DNA of 23,380 nucleotides from Deltaproteobacteria bacterium (GTDB taxonomy: Bacteria; Myxococcota_A; Polyangia; Polyangiales; Ga0077539): the NCBI GenBank assembly GCA_947494865.1, contig CANMAT010000003.1:1-23380 (forward strand), read 5' to 3'. This document shows, one piece after another, positions 17,101 through 23,380 of this stretch (within the stretch, counting starts at the first letter, position 1; every line of letters begins with the position of its first letter). The notes below the pieces were generated by a model. The model was not told the origin of the DNA. It did not search any database and saw only the letters and a list, made by a program, of their open reading frames with translations. Both the position numbers and the translations under genes were made by a program.

Positions 17101-18802
17101 TGCCCTGCGGGCCGCACGCTTCGTTGTCCCAGCCCGCGGCCCGCGCGGCGTCTACCTCGGCCTGCGTGTGCGCGCCGGGCTTCGCCGCGTCGGTGCCCCA
17201 CACGGGGTTGTGGCACGCCGTCCAGACGGCGCGGGCGTCGCGCGTCTCCGCGGCCGTGTCGCTGCGCCATCGCTCGCAGCTCGCGGCGCCGCCGCCGCGC
17301 GGGTCGATCACGCACTCGCGGTAGCGGGCCTCGCGCACCGCGTGGTTGAACACCCGACGCCACTCGCCCATGATCGTGTCGGTCACGGGCATGATGCGCG
17401 CGGGGTAGTTGGGCGACAGGTGGTACGCGATGGGGCGCACCGTGCGCTGGCGGTAGGGCAGGAGGCACAGCCCCAGGCGGTCGCCGCGCGTCGACGCCAC
17501 GTCGAGGTCGCAGTGCGCGCCGGAGCCCGCCCCCATGCCCGGCAGGGCCTCGCAGAGCGCGTCGGCCTCTCGGGCCCGCGAGGCCTCGTCGCCGGCGCGC
17601 GAGCTGGGCGCGCAGCGCACGTAGACCTCACCGCAGCGGCCGCGGTTGGGCCCCGGCGCGAGGTCGCACTTCGCGGTGGGCGACACGCCGAGGCACTCGA
17701 GGTCGCTCGCGCACGCGGGGTCGCCGGCCTTGTGGTCGAGCGCGCCCGCGGGGGCGCTCACGTGGTGCTGCTGCCAGAGGTTGTGCCGGTTGGCGTAGTG
17801 GCGCCGCTCGACCTGCCCCGGCGTGCCCGTGCGGGCGTTGAAGCCGTTGCGCGCGTCTTCGAAGAAGCCGAAGCGCTCCATGCGGTGGCCGTCGAGGGCC
17901 ATGGGGGCGTAGTCGCGCGAGGGGTCGACGCGGCGAAACGACACGCGCATGAGCACGTCGGCGGGCTCGCACGACTCGGTGATGCGATCGTAGAGGAGGC
18001 ACGCCGGCACCGAGCCAGCGCCCTCGATGCGCACCGTCTCCGGGTGCAGGATCATCCGGTTGGTGACGTCGAAGTACGTGAGCGCGTTCGCCTGGCCGTT
18101 GAGGGTGCCGTAGTCGAACACCGGGCGGTTCGGGTCGTCGGGGGTGTTGATGTACGCCTGCGCCTCGGCCTGCATCGAGCCCCACGCCACGCCCGTGATG
18201 GGGGTGAAGGTGCCCACGAGGTTGCGCGACCAGTCGACGCGCATGAACTCGCGCTGAAACCAGGGCCGGTCGGTGGTGTTCTCGACCACCACGTTGAGGG
18301 GCTCGCCGGTGGTGGCGTTGTAGTCGTTGCGAATGTCGAAGTGAGAGTCGATGGTGTACGCCGCGACGATCTCGCCCTGCCGCGTGCCCTGCCCCGTGCT
18401 CGCGGCGTTCTGCGCGTCTTGCAAACGCTCGTAGCCCTGGCGCGCGATGAGGAGGTTCTCGGTCACCTCCCAGTAGATGCGCTCGACCTGGGTGTACGAC
18501 GTGACGCCCGAGGCCCCCGTGGTGGCGGGCTTATCGAGCACGGTGATCTGGTGGTACCACTGCGCCTCGGCGCGAATCACCTCTTGCGAGAGGGTCGGCG
18601 GGCGCGACCGATCCCGCAGGGTCGGCGGCGCGCGCAGAATGGCCGCGTACTGCGAGGGGATCACATCGGACTTGCGGATGTAGTCGGGCTGAACGCGGTT
18701 GATGGGCGCGCGCTCGGTGGCGCACCCCGGCGTCGCCGGGCCCGCCATGGCGAACATCGCTCCAACCATCCAGAGCCAGCCTACGCTGGAACGGACCTTC
18801 AT
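14150..18802 (-). CDS. Large secreted metzincin-type zinc metalloprotease
   Basis: A 1550-residue exported protein. The signal region (1-27) ends in ATPGC, so it may be a lipoprotein, although the lipobox is not canonical. The zinc site HEIGHSVGERHNF places ligands at His896, His900 and His906 with Glu897 as the base. A Met-turn SVMDY follows with Met974. This HExxHxxGxxH plus Met-turn arrangement is that of metzincins, and the HNF and SVMDY contexts resemble the bacterial Met-zincin group (DUF4953-like). Several Cys-rich segments (about 350-600) suggest disulfides. The ATG at 18802 has GAGGAG 7 nt upstream, so the longer frame to 18994 is rejected. The substrate is unknown; predation or envelope turnover are possibilities. 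Confidence 0.85.
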   Translation of the reverse strand: MKVRSSVGWLWMVGAMFAMAGPATPGCATERAPINRVQPDYIRKSDVIPSQYAAILRAPPTLRDRSRPPTLSQEVIRAEAQWYHQITVLDKPATTGASGVTSYTQVERIYWEVTENLLIARQGYERLQDAQNAASTGQGTRQGEIVAAYTIDSHFDIRNDYNATTGEPLNVVVENTTDRPWFQREFMRVDWSRNLVGTFTPITGVAWGSMQAEAQAYINTPDDPNRPVFDYGTLNGQANALTYFDVTNRMILHPETVRIEGAGSVPACLLYDRITESCEPADVLMRVSFRRVDPSRDYAPMALDGHRMERFGFFEDARNGFNARTGTPGQVERRHYANRHNLWQQHHVSAPAGALDHKAGDPACASDLECLGVSPTAKCDLAPGPNRGRCGEVYVRCAPSSRAGDEASRAREADALCEALPGMGAGSGAHCDLDVASTRGDRLGLCLLPYRQRTVRPIAYHLSPNYPARIMPVTDTIMGEWRRVFNHAVREARYRECVIDPRGGGAASCERWRSDTAAETRDARAVWTACHNPVWGTDAAKPGAHTQAEVDAARAAGWDNEACGPQGTSARLGDTRYSMLASVNEYDAQGPWGLAMITGDPTTGEVLSGRGSVWLTVTDAQAAFATDMIRILNREITPERFALGQTIFDAYDYVRSLGGRDVRTGSSVPYTPRPVHRDYESADEIRTVLNQTTLAHMRTVAPEDQPRLEASQIRALATDATSGEVNDQYLLRSLTSQYAAELPHTSTEDATARMARMQGTPIESMVVDREMLLGQEINPDLRTQEAVAAASPFRNNSMAFRQAREQWQRAMQTHECRADAAFSDDVISVLMHRFRSNVVPEDVRFGRTWNFHAQGAPATCPDAVEVDGEGRSNCPLDYDVIQQYLVQYIHYGVTLHEIGHSVGERHNFSGSADPWNYDDRYWPLRRSAGARPGDALPNATAILPRWEHQARGLPFYSTVEEKGGVEEYAYSSVMDYVGWNQDAHGLGRYDRAFVMHGYVDMVEAFDQVADPEAMLNAHEVWAGGYQSAFRPLYGGTQDAPTVLTHHYTEIPALVGVDAQGNPRLGDANRYPVFLRETRRQGYGAFQFTPDHTNMTDYGRDGQRGADPHVLVPYSFGTDDWANNIWNSQRYDAGPDMYESMRYVAQHYQDYYFANAFARNRATFTRNGYRARMTSRYLDQMYYSMRNFVYLLSIYQNFYGGQAAFAPLFDPNSTSPAARTMNAGRLGSALVTDTLANSILMPQSSAVNENGGVHCVRNRGDGTSIYERVNGNSCINIPVGAGREFASQYDFSAGFFWRDRLLSVGSYHDKQLGLEYLTSTFQWVPGRYIIEFGDVHQLQINFYTLYPGATLRFFGSVLSRDYDDVGVQARPRVDSAEPELFRTQYARLNLPFGSGPNSSGRDHGVSARAINPNLGFTLELDALAYLRGQLELTFDRTARVSAMLWHENDHWALADNATRDLVTFTNPYTGVAYHAVHISGAAGTPGAIVGVSRRDSAVDETGIAARMLQQANRLSAQRDRTPAAQRANIDNELHGYIDLLDALRDVSHLYN

Positions 18803-18809
18803 TCGATTG

Positions 18810-18815
18810 CTCCTC
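18810..18815 (-). promoter_or_regulatory. Ribosome binding site of the metzincin gene
   Basis: GAGGAG on the minus strand, 7 nt before the ATG at 18802. It decides the start over upstream in-frame codons. Confidence 0.7.
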
Positions 18816-18949
18816 GCGGCACGCGCCGCGAATGTGTTGAGAGACAGCGCGAACCCCTTCGAAGACGCCTGCGCGGCCGCGAAGACACCTGTGTGGCGCT
18901 GCGTGTAGCAGCCCGGGTGCCACGCGCGGGCACCGTGCGCGCGGAGTCT

Positions 18950-18978
18950 ATTCCAGAGTGTGTTGCGACAGGTGTCAG
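18950..18978 (-). promoter_or_regulatory. Predicted sigma-70-like promoter of the metzincin gene
   Basis: On the minus strand a CTGACA -35 box (18978-18973) and a TGGAAT -10 box (18955-18950) are separated by exactly 17 bp. They lie about 150 bp upstream of the start codon, leaving a long leader. The match is 5/6 and 4/6 to consensus. The -35 box sits inside the palindromes listed at 18967-18988. Confidence 0.45.
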
Positions 18979-18988
18979 TAAACTGACA
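18967..18988. promoter_or_regulatory. Overlapping TGTCA palindromes, likely operator
   Basis: TGTCAGT and ACTGACA form 7-bp arms around AA at 18973-18988. They overlap a second palindrome, GACA-GG-TGTC, at 18967-18976, giving three half-sites in 22 bp over the predicted -35 box. This is unusually AT-rich for its surroundings. A dimeric repressor, for example of the TetR type, would be a natural ligand. Confidence 0.5.
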
Positions 18989-19037
18989 ACCCACACCGTG
19001 CAGAAGGTACCGCCCGACGCGGGGCGCGAGGGGTGCT

Positions 19038-20486
19038 TCAGGCTTTGGAGAGCTTCGCGATGCGGTCGAGCAGGGCTCTGCCGCGGGGCGCGTCGGTCAT
19101 GTGTACGAAGGCGGCCATGCCCGAGAGCTGCGCGAGCGTCTCGCCCTCTTTGCCGGCCTTGCCCTTCTCGCGGTTGTGCACGGCCGCGCGGAGCCGCCTG
19201 CGCACCGCGCGGGGCACCCGTGCGTCGGGCACCCCGTCGGGCGCCTTGTTGACGACGAGCCCGGTGACCTCTTGCCGGTTGCCCCGACGGAGCACCTCGG
19301 TCTTGGTCGGGTGGAGCGCGAAGCCCTCGGAGCGGAGAATCTGCCCGATGCCCCGGAGCATGGCGCCCACCGCGGCCTTCGGGTGCGTGCCCTCGACCAC
19401 CGCGGCGGGCGGACGCCACGAGAAGGTGAGGTCGTCGGCGTAGCGGGTGTACCGAAACCCGAAGACCCGCGCGAGGCCCGAGAGGCGACGGTCCATCCGG
19501 AGGCACAGGGCGTTGGTGAGGGCGGGAGACGTAGGCGCGCCCTGCGGCAGCGCGCGGGGCCCCGAGGCTACGTACAAGGTCTTTCCGCGAAACTGCACGG
19601 CCTCGCGGGGCGACTCGGTGGCGAGCAGCGCAAGGAGCGTGGCCACCTGCTCGGGGTATCCCGCCTTGCGGTAGAGCCCCTTCACCCGGCGCCAGGTCAC
19701 GGTAGGAAAGAAGTCTTTGACGTCTACCTTGAGGAGCACGTGGGCGGCCGCGTGCACCTTGGCGTTCGTCACGATGGAGCGCGCGGCCAGAAACCCGTGG
19801 GCGGCGCCGTGCACCGGGAGCTTCTCGGCGATGTTGCGCAACACCCAGCGCTGCGCGGTCTTGAGGTCGCGCTTGGGCGCGGTGATGGTGCGATGCGTGC
19901 CGTCGCGCTTGGGGATCTGCCAGCGGCGATAGTGGGTGCCCGTGTCCACGTCGCGGTGAAAGGTCATCCAGCGCAGGCGCGGAATGGTGACGCCGAGGGC
20001 CTTCGCGAGGTCGTCGGGGGTCTCGAGCTTCGCCGTGTGGTTGGCCTCGAGGCGCGCCTCGCGATGGTCGACATCGAAGCGGTCCGGCGAGCGGTCTTCA
20101 TCCCAGTGCACCGACGTGCCGAGGTGGGTGATGTGCGTCGCCTGCCAGGCCTGCCACGCGAGGCGGCGCAGCGTGCGGCGCTCGACGACCTCGCTCTTCT
20201 TCTGCTCTTTGTAGTGCTCGCGCTCCTTGCCCGACATCGTGGTCGGATCGAGGTGCTCCGTCGAGAGGTTCTTCGCCACGAGCTCGGCGCGCACCCAGGG
20301 GATGATGCCCCCCGCCTCGGCGATGGCCTTCCAACGGGTGACGCGGGCCTCGTGCTCGATGCGCTTCTTCTCCCGGTCGAGCTCGCGCGTGGGGGCCGCG
20401 GCGGCCGCGGGAGCGGGGTGCCCCTTTGGGAGCGGGAGCAGCACCGGGGCGGCGCTCTGCACCATCGTGTCGATCTTGGCGGTCAT
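19038..20486 (-). CDS. ret: Retron reverse transcriptase (Mx162-like)
   Basis: A 482-residue protein, close to the length of the Mx162-type enzyme. An N-terminal extension of about 165 residues with a charged coiled part precedes the RT core. Retron hallmarks are the NAKVH motif (241-245, NAxxH), catalytic DVKDFF with Asp255, the LPQGAPTSP segment, the YADD box (349-352) and EVTG (VTG at 407-409). All are intact. It should prime from the 2'-OH of a guanosine in the msr RNA and copy the msd into branched msDNA. The ATG at 20486 is chosen. The frame continues to a GTG at 20573, but that would translate across a hairpin and into the a2 repeat of the ncRNA. Two ncRNA genes lie directly upstream. 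Confidence 0.93.
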   Translation of the reverse strand: MTAKIDTMVQSAAPVLLPLPKGHPAPAAAAAPTRELDREKKRIEHEARVTRWKAIAEAGGIIPWVRAELVAKNLSTEHLDPTTMSGKEREHYKEQKKSEVVERRTLRRLAWQAWQATHITHLGTSVHWDEDRSPDRFDVDHREARLEANHTAKLETPDDLAKALGVTIPRLRWMTFHRDVDTGTHYRRWQIPKRDGTHRTITAPKRDLKTAQRWVLRNIAEKLPVHGAAHGFLAARSIVTNAKVHAAAHVLLKVDVKDFFPTVTWRRVKGLYRKAGYPEQVATLLALLATESPREAVQFRGKTLYVASGPRALPQGAPTSPALTNALCLRMDRRLSGLARVFGFRYTRYADDLTFSWRPPAAVVEGTHPKAAVGAMLRGIGQILRSEGFALHPTKTEVLRRGNRQEVTGLVVNKAPDGVPDARVPRAVRRRLRAAVHNREKGKAGKEGETLAQLSGMAAFVHMTDAPRGRALLDRIAKLSKA

Positions 20487-20532
20487 CGGTGATCCACGGG
20501 TGACGGGAATCGAAGCCCTGCGAACTGCGGAG

Positions 20533-20549
20533 AGCGAGAACCTCTCGCT
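20533..20549. repeat. Hairpin in the leader between ncRNA A and the RT gene
   Basis: AGCGAGA and TCTCGCT form perfect 7-bp arms around a 3-nt loop, between a2 of ncRNA A (ending 20563) and the RT start (20486). It could attenuate or protect the RT message, or mark a processing point. It has no U-run, so it is not a classical terminator. Confidence 0.5.
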
Positions 20550-20562
20550 GGGAGCGTGTGCT

Positions 20563-20848
20563 TCGAAGGTCACCGCGGGGAGGCGCCGGTCGCGTCACCA
20601 TCCCACATGGGGCATCGGTAGCCTCACCGGTTACGCCCTAACCCGGACAACTAGTACGGGTTGAGAAACGACGCCAGCGTCGTTGGTTCCGCTCTCAACC
20701 CGTACTAGTTGTCCGGGTAAGGGCGTAACCAAGAACAGGCTACCATGCGGAGTGTGTGCAGCTGACCGATCCAGGGCGACGCATCATCGCCCCCGCGCAC
20801 GAGGCGCGACGGCTGGCGCGACCAGCGACTCTCCGCGGAGACCTTCGA
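20563..20848 (-). ncRNA. Retron ncRNA A (msr-msd), proximal to RT
   Basis: Transcribed towards the RT gene. The ends a1 (20848-20817) and a2 (20594-20563) pair over 32 nt with 3 mismatches and one G-U. Just after a1 comes AGCC (20814-20811), whose G at 20813 is the expected branching guanosine. The msr core follows (20807-20774) with two hairpins, GCGC-CTCGT-GCGC and GGCGA...TCGCC. The msd follows: GGTAGCCT/AGGCTACC closing pairs, then a 37-bp stem (20629-20665 with 20694-20730, one mismatch), topped by a 28-nt loop with its own AACGACG/CGTCGTT hairpin. If reverse transcription starts beside a2, the msDNA would be about 150-165 nt, like Mx162 and Sa163. Confidence 0.9.
20629..20730. repeat. 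msd stem of ncRNA A
   Basis: 37-bp arms 20629-20665 and 20694-20730 with one mismatch (A/T at the TA step), loop 20666-20693. The stem contains the palindromic ACTAGT. Its sequence shows no similarity to the equivalent stem of ncRNA B. Confidence 0.95.
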
Positions 20849-20876
20849 TGAACGGGTCGAGCCAACAGCGCAGCGT

Positions 20877-21158
20877 GTGTGAGTGAGGGAGCGTCTCCGT
20901 CGGACACCACCATCCCACAAGGGGCATCGGTAGCCTCACCGGAGATATCATGCAGGGGGTCCGTCCGCGGCACCGCTGCACGGCGCCTGCGTCGTGGGTT
21001 CAGACAGCGGTGCCGCGGACGGACCCCCTGCATGATATCTCCAAGAACAGGCTACCTTGCAGCGAGTGACGGACTGAGAGTTCCGGGGCGACGCATCATC
21101 GCCCCTGCGCACGAGGCGCATCGGCTGATGCCCGTCGGAGGCGCTCTCTCACTCACAC
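20877..21158 (-). ncRNA. Retron ncRNA B (msr-msd), distal tandem copy
   Basis: A second complete unit, 28 bp upstream of ncRNA A and in the same direction. Its a1 (21158-21132) and a2 (20903-20877) pair over 27 nt with three mismatches and do not match the a1/a2 of ncRNA A. AGCC lies at 21126-21123 (branching G 21125) within a GCATC/GATGC hairpin. The msr core 21119-21086 matches that of ncRNA A in 33 of 34 positions. The flank 20908-20942 matches 20596-20630 in 34 of 35, and 21041-21056 is identical to 20729-20744. The msd stem has perfect 38-bp arms. All parts needed for a working retron RNA are present; no second RT is nearby, so the single RT must serve both. Confidence 0.9.
20941..21042. 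repeat. msd stem of ncRNA B
   Basis: Perfect 38-bp arms 20941-20978 and 21005-21042 around a 26-nt loop. The loop has an 8-bp tip hairpin (CACGGCGC/GCGTCGTG, one G-U). The stem contains GATATC and GCAGGGGG, unlike stem A. Confidence 0.95.
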
Positions 21159-21222
21159 TCGCTTCGTCGTCGCTCGTCGCACCTCCCTCTCGTGTCGTGT
21201 GTACCGTAGACCGTCTGCGCCC

Positions 21223-23073
21223 TCAGGCGTAGGCGCTCTCGGCGTCGATAAACCCTTCGTTCGCCAGCGACTCGATGCGACCGAAGTACGCCTCGCGCGC
21301 CTCGCGGTCGCCGTCGAACCACAGGCTCTGCTCGCGCCCCTCTTCGCTGCGCGCGCCCCACCTCACCCGCACGACGCGCGCGTCGAGCGAGAGGCGGTAC
21401 ACCTGCTCCTTTCCCTGCGCGTCGCGCCGAACGAAGGTGCGCGTCTCGGCCCGAATGAGCCTTCGCCCCTCGGGGGTCTGCCGCACGCGCTCCTCCTCCG
21501 CGCGGCGGCGCGCGAAGGCGAGGCGCAGCGCGATCATGTGCTCGCAGGGGCCCTCGCGCATGCCCGCGCGACGAAACGCCGGGCAGCCGCACGTCGCGTT
21601 GGTGGCCCTGCCCTCGAGGTCGATGGTGAAGCTCGGCGCGAAGCCGCGGTGCGCCTCGTTGTCGATCACCTCGCCGTGAATCTCGACCCCCTCGCCCATG
21701 ATCTCGTGAATCTTCGTGAGGCGCACCTCGCCCGAGGGCGTGCGCTCGCCGTCGCCCAACAGCCGGTGCGCGCGCTCCTCACGCACGTTGCCGTAGCGAA
21801 TCATGGACGCATCGACGGCTTCAGGGAAGAGCTCTCGCGGGCGATACACGCCCCGCGCGAGGTCGTACAGAACGCTCCCGCGCAGCGACTCCAGCTGCAT
21901 CGCGGCGCGCACGTCGGCCACGCTGGCGTTCGAAGCCTTCACGAGCGCATCGAGCGACATCGGGCCCTGCGCGCGCAGCCGTTGGTGGAGCGCGTCGGCG
22001 AGCCCCGCGGCCTCGCGCGGCGGCGTGAGCGCGTCGAACGAGGCGGCGCTCGACCAGCCGCTCTCGGTCCACCCGGTGAGGGCCACGGTGAGCGATGCCA
22101 CGCCGAGGTCCAGCGTCCAGAACACCGGGAGGCCGGCGCCCAGGAGCTGCACCTTCACGCCCTTCACGTGGGGCAATACGCGCATCAGCGACATGAGCCG
22201 CTGGCGCCCGAAGGTGCGAATCACCCGCGGCGCCGGGCCCTTGTACACAGGCCCGTGGCCTTCGAGCACGATCTCCCACGGCTCGAGCACGATGCGCGGC
22301 GGCGCCCCCGGAACGAGCTCGAAGCGCAGCGCGCGCGGAGACTTCTTGGCGCGCCGCGAGCGCAGCGCGAAGAGAACATTGTAGAGGTCGACGGGCGCGA
22401 GCTCACACGTCGCCGCCGGGAGCGTGGCCGCCGACTGCACCTGCAAGAAGCCGCGGATCCACGACCACGGGACGTCGGCCGTACGACTCTCTTCGGGGAG
22501 CTTCACCGACGCGCCGCGCGCGGTGCCTGCGTCGAGGTGCACCGGGAGGTACGTGCGCATCCGGTCGAGCGCGCCCACGAGGTCGGCGTTGAGGTCGACG
22601 AAGGTGCTACCGTGAAGGGCTTCGCGGCCCTCGAAGAGCTCGTTGTGCAGCGCGAGCCGCGCGTATGAGCTCTCGTCTTGCGAGAACACCTCGAGCGACA
22701 CCTCGTCGGGGTGCACCGTGAAGAGCGCGTCGAGCACCGTCGAGCGCTTCTCGTCGACCGCGAGCGACTCGTCGAGAAAGGCCTTCTGCGCCTCCCAGAT
22801 GGCCGCCGTGGCCTTCTTGCCCTGCTTCATCAGGTACGCGAGGTACGCCGTGCGGTCTTTGCTCTTGTGCCGCAGGTCGCTGCCCTGCACCGCGATGGCG
22901 GTCATCACCGCGTCGCGAAAGAGCCCCGGTCGCCGCACCTTCGCGCGCACGCCCACCGCGGGGCGCCCGTCGTCGAGCCCGAGGCCCACCGTCGCGCGCT
23001 CGTTCGTCGCGCCGACGCCGCTACGGTTCGCGTAGCGCACCGACACCGTGCGCGATGCTTGTGAAGCGCTCAT
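21223..23073 (-). CDS. Winged-helix / SWIM zinc-finger / WGR protein, retron accessory
   Basis: A 616-residue protein. The N-terminal 350 residues form an uncharacterised mixed domain. A winged-helix-like segment follows (about 358-417, QGPMSLDALVKAS...DLARGVYRPR). The SWIM finger is clear: Cys495-Gly-Cys497, then Cys510-Glu-His512 (CxCx12CxH). The C-terminus (about 555-616) looks like a WGR domain, with VRVRWGARSEEG and an aromatic-rich end. SWIM and WGR domains bind nucleic acids. The ATG at 23073 has AAGGAGG 7 nt upstream and overlaps the previous stop as ATGA. Its stop lies 64 bp before ncRNA B, so it is probably co-transcribed with the retron. As I recall, WH-SWIM proteins are partners in type XIII retrons. 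Confidence 0.82.
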   Translation of the reverse strand: MSASQASRTVSVRYANRSGVGATNERATVGLGLDDGRPAVGVRAKVRRPGLFRDAVMTAIAVQGSDLRHKSKDRTAYLAYLMKQGKKATAAIWEAQKAFLDESLAVDEKRSTVLDALFTVHPDEVSLEVFSQDESSYARLALHNELFEGREALHGSTFVDLNADLVGALDRMRTYLPVHLDAGTARGASVKLPEESRTADVPWSWIRGFLQVQSAATLPAATCELAPVDLYNVLFALRSRRAKKSPRALRFELVPGAPPRIVLEPWEIVLEGHGPVYKGPAPRVIRTFGRQRLMSLMRVLPHVKGVKVQLLGAGLPVFWTLDLGVASLTVALTGWTESGWSSAASFDALTPPREAAGLADALHQRLRAQGPMSLDALVKASNASVADVRAAMQLESLRGSVLYDLARGVYRPRELFPEAVDASMIRYGNVREERAHRLLGDGERTPSGEVRLTKIHEIMGEGVEIHGEVIDNEAHRGFAPSFTIDLEGRATNATCGCPAFRRAGMREGPCEHMIALRLAFARRRAEEERVRQTPEGRRLIRAETRTFVRRDAQGKEQVYRLSLDARVVRVRWGARSEEGREQSLWFDGDREAREAYFGRIESLANEGFIDAESAYA

Positions 23074-23380
23074 CGCGCCGCCTCCTTCTGCGCGCGCTCG
23101 TTGACCCGGCGCGCCCGGCGCAGCGCGCGGTACGCCGCCTTGCGAAACGCCGCGTCGCCCTGCTTCTTGTCGAGCGCCAGCGCGCCGAGCGCCGCCACCG
23201 CCTCGTCGCCCCCGGTGCGACCGAGCGCCGCGATGGCGTCGAGGCGCGCCGCGAGCGCCGCCGTGGTCGAGCGCGCGAGAGCCGCCAGCGGGGCCGTCTC
23301 GCGGGTGGTGATCATCGTCGCGAGCACCAGGCGACGCCCCTCGTCGGAGTCGAGCAGCGCCGCGTGCCCCGCAGCCCCTC
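23070..23380 (-). CDS. HEAT/ARM-repeat-like protein, C-terminal part (cut by window edge)
   Basis: The frame is open to the right end of the window, so only the last 102 or so residues are seen. These are helical, Ala/Leu-rich repeats such as ARLDAIAALGRTGGDEAVAALGALAL followed by FRKAAYRALRRARR, the style of HEAT or ARM repeats, ending in a basic tail. The stop overlaps the start of the WH-SWIM gene (ATGA), so the two are coupled. An ARM-repeat protein paired with a WH-SWIM protein next to a myxobacterial RT is the expected gene set of type XIII retrons as I recall them. The true start lies beyond 23380. Confidence 0.7.
   Translation of the reverse strand, partial: GAAGHAALLDSDEGRRLVLATMITTRETAPLAALARSTTAALAARLDAIAALGRTGGDEAVAALGALALDKKQGDAAFRKAAYRALRRARRVNERAQKEAAR

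Noticed and set aside
14162..19252. Several 700-850-codon plus-strand frames opposite the metzincin and RT
   Set aside because: Same composition artefact. The minus-strand frames carry intact catalytic motifs, a signal peptide and a ribosome site.
20487..20573. Possible tRNA remnant before the RT gene (TTCGATTCCCGTC and a GGTGA/TCACC closing pair)
   Set aside because: There is no D-arm, no proper anticodon loop, and the T-stem pairing is broken by a C before TTCGATT. Only the T-loop resembles a tRNA.
20877..21033. Short open frames running through the msd stems
   Set aside because: They contain no motif and arise from the inverted repeats; the non-coding structure is far better supported.
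20563..21158. CRISPR array or transposon ends at the paired palindromes
   Set aside because: There are only two units, with internal msr hairpins, AGCC branching sites and an adjacent retron RT. The retron ncRNA explanation accounts for all parts; no Cas or transposase gene is present.

Overview
The window is very GC-rich and fits a chromosome of a myxobacterium-like organism (Myxococcota). Three things support this. A secreted protein at 5223-7547 ends in a MYXO-CTERM-type tail (Cys-Gly-Cys, hydrophobic helix, Arg cluster). A transmembrane Ser/Thr kinase is present. At the right end lies a retron of the Mx162/Sa163 kind, which was first found in Myxococcus and Stigmatella. No species is claimed.

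Layout. 62-342 is an 86-bp-arm inverted repeat in a gene-free stretch. 380-3635 (minus) is a compact operon: a HAD-type phosphatase, a PhnC-type ATPase, and a single protein that fuses a PhnD-type binding protein to a PhnE-type permease. Divergent from it, 3761-5200 is an organophosphate:phosphate antiporter-like MFS protein, followed by a secreted phosphodiester glycosidase-like protein (5223-7547). 7591-10274 is a small island of lower-GC genes: a PD-(D/E)XK nuclease with a coupled partner, a degenerate HNH protein with a coupled partner, and a small protein with an SGHYxP motif. The island ends at 10321 against the severed C-terminal tail of a second MYXO-CTERM protein, a paralogue of the 5223-7547 product. 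10579-14065 (minus) encodes a lipoprotein, an acyl-CoA-dehydrogenase-like protein and a membrane Ser/Thr kinase. 14150-18802 (minus) is a 1550-residue secreted metzincin with a recognisable promoter and palindromic operator.

The most interesting region is 19038-23380 (minus). In transcription order it holds a HEAT/ARM-like protein (cut by the window edge), a winged-helix/SWIM/WGR protein, TWO tandem retron non-coding RNA genes (msr-msd, 21158-20877 and 20848-20563), and one retron reverse transcriptase. Each ncRNA has its own private a1/a2 pairing. They share a nearly identical msr core and msd flanks, but their 37-38-bp msd stems have unrelated sequences and the same architecture. As I recall published retron classification, an ARM-repeat protein plus a WH-SWIM protein beside a myxobacterial RT corresponds to the type XIII retrons. 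Two diverged msr-msd units served by one RT is, to my knowledge, not a described arrangement. The inferred working is that one RT makes two different msDNAs, which jointly or alternatively regulate the SWIM/ARM partners in anti-phage defence.
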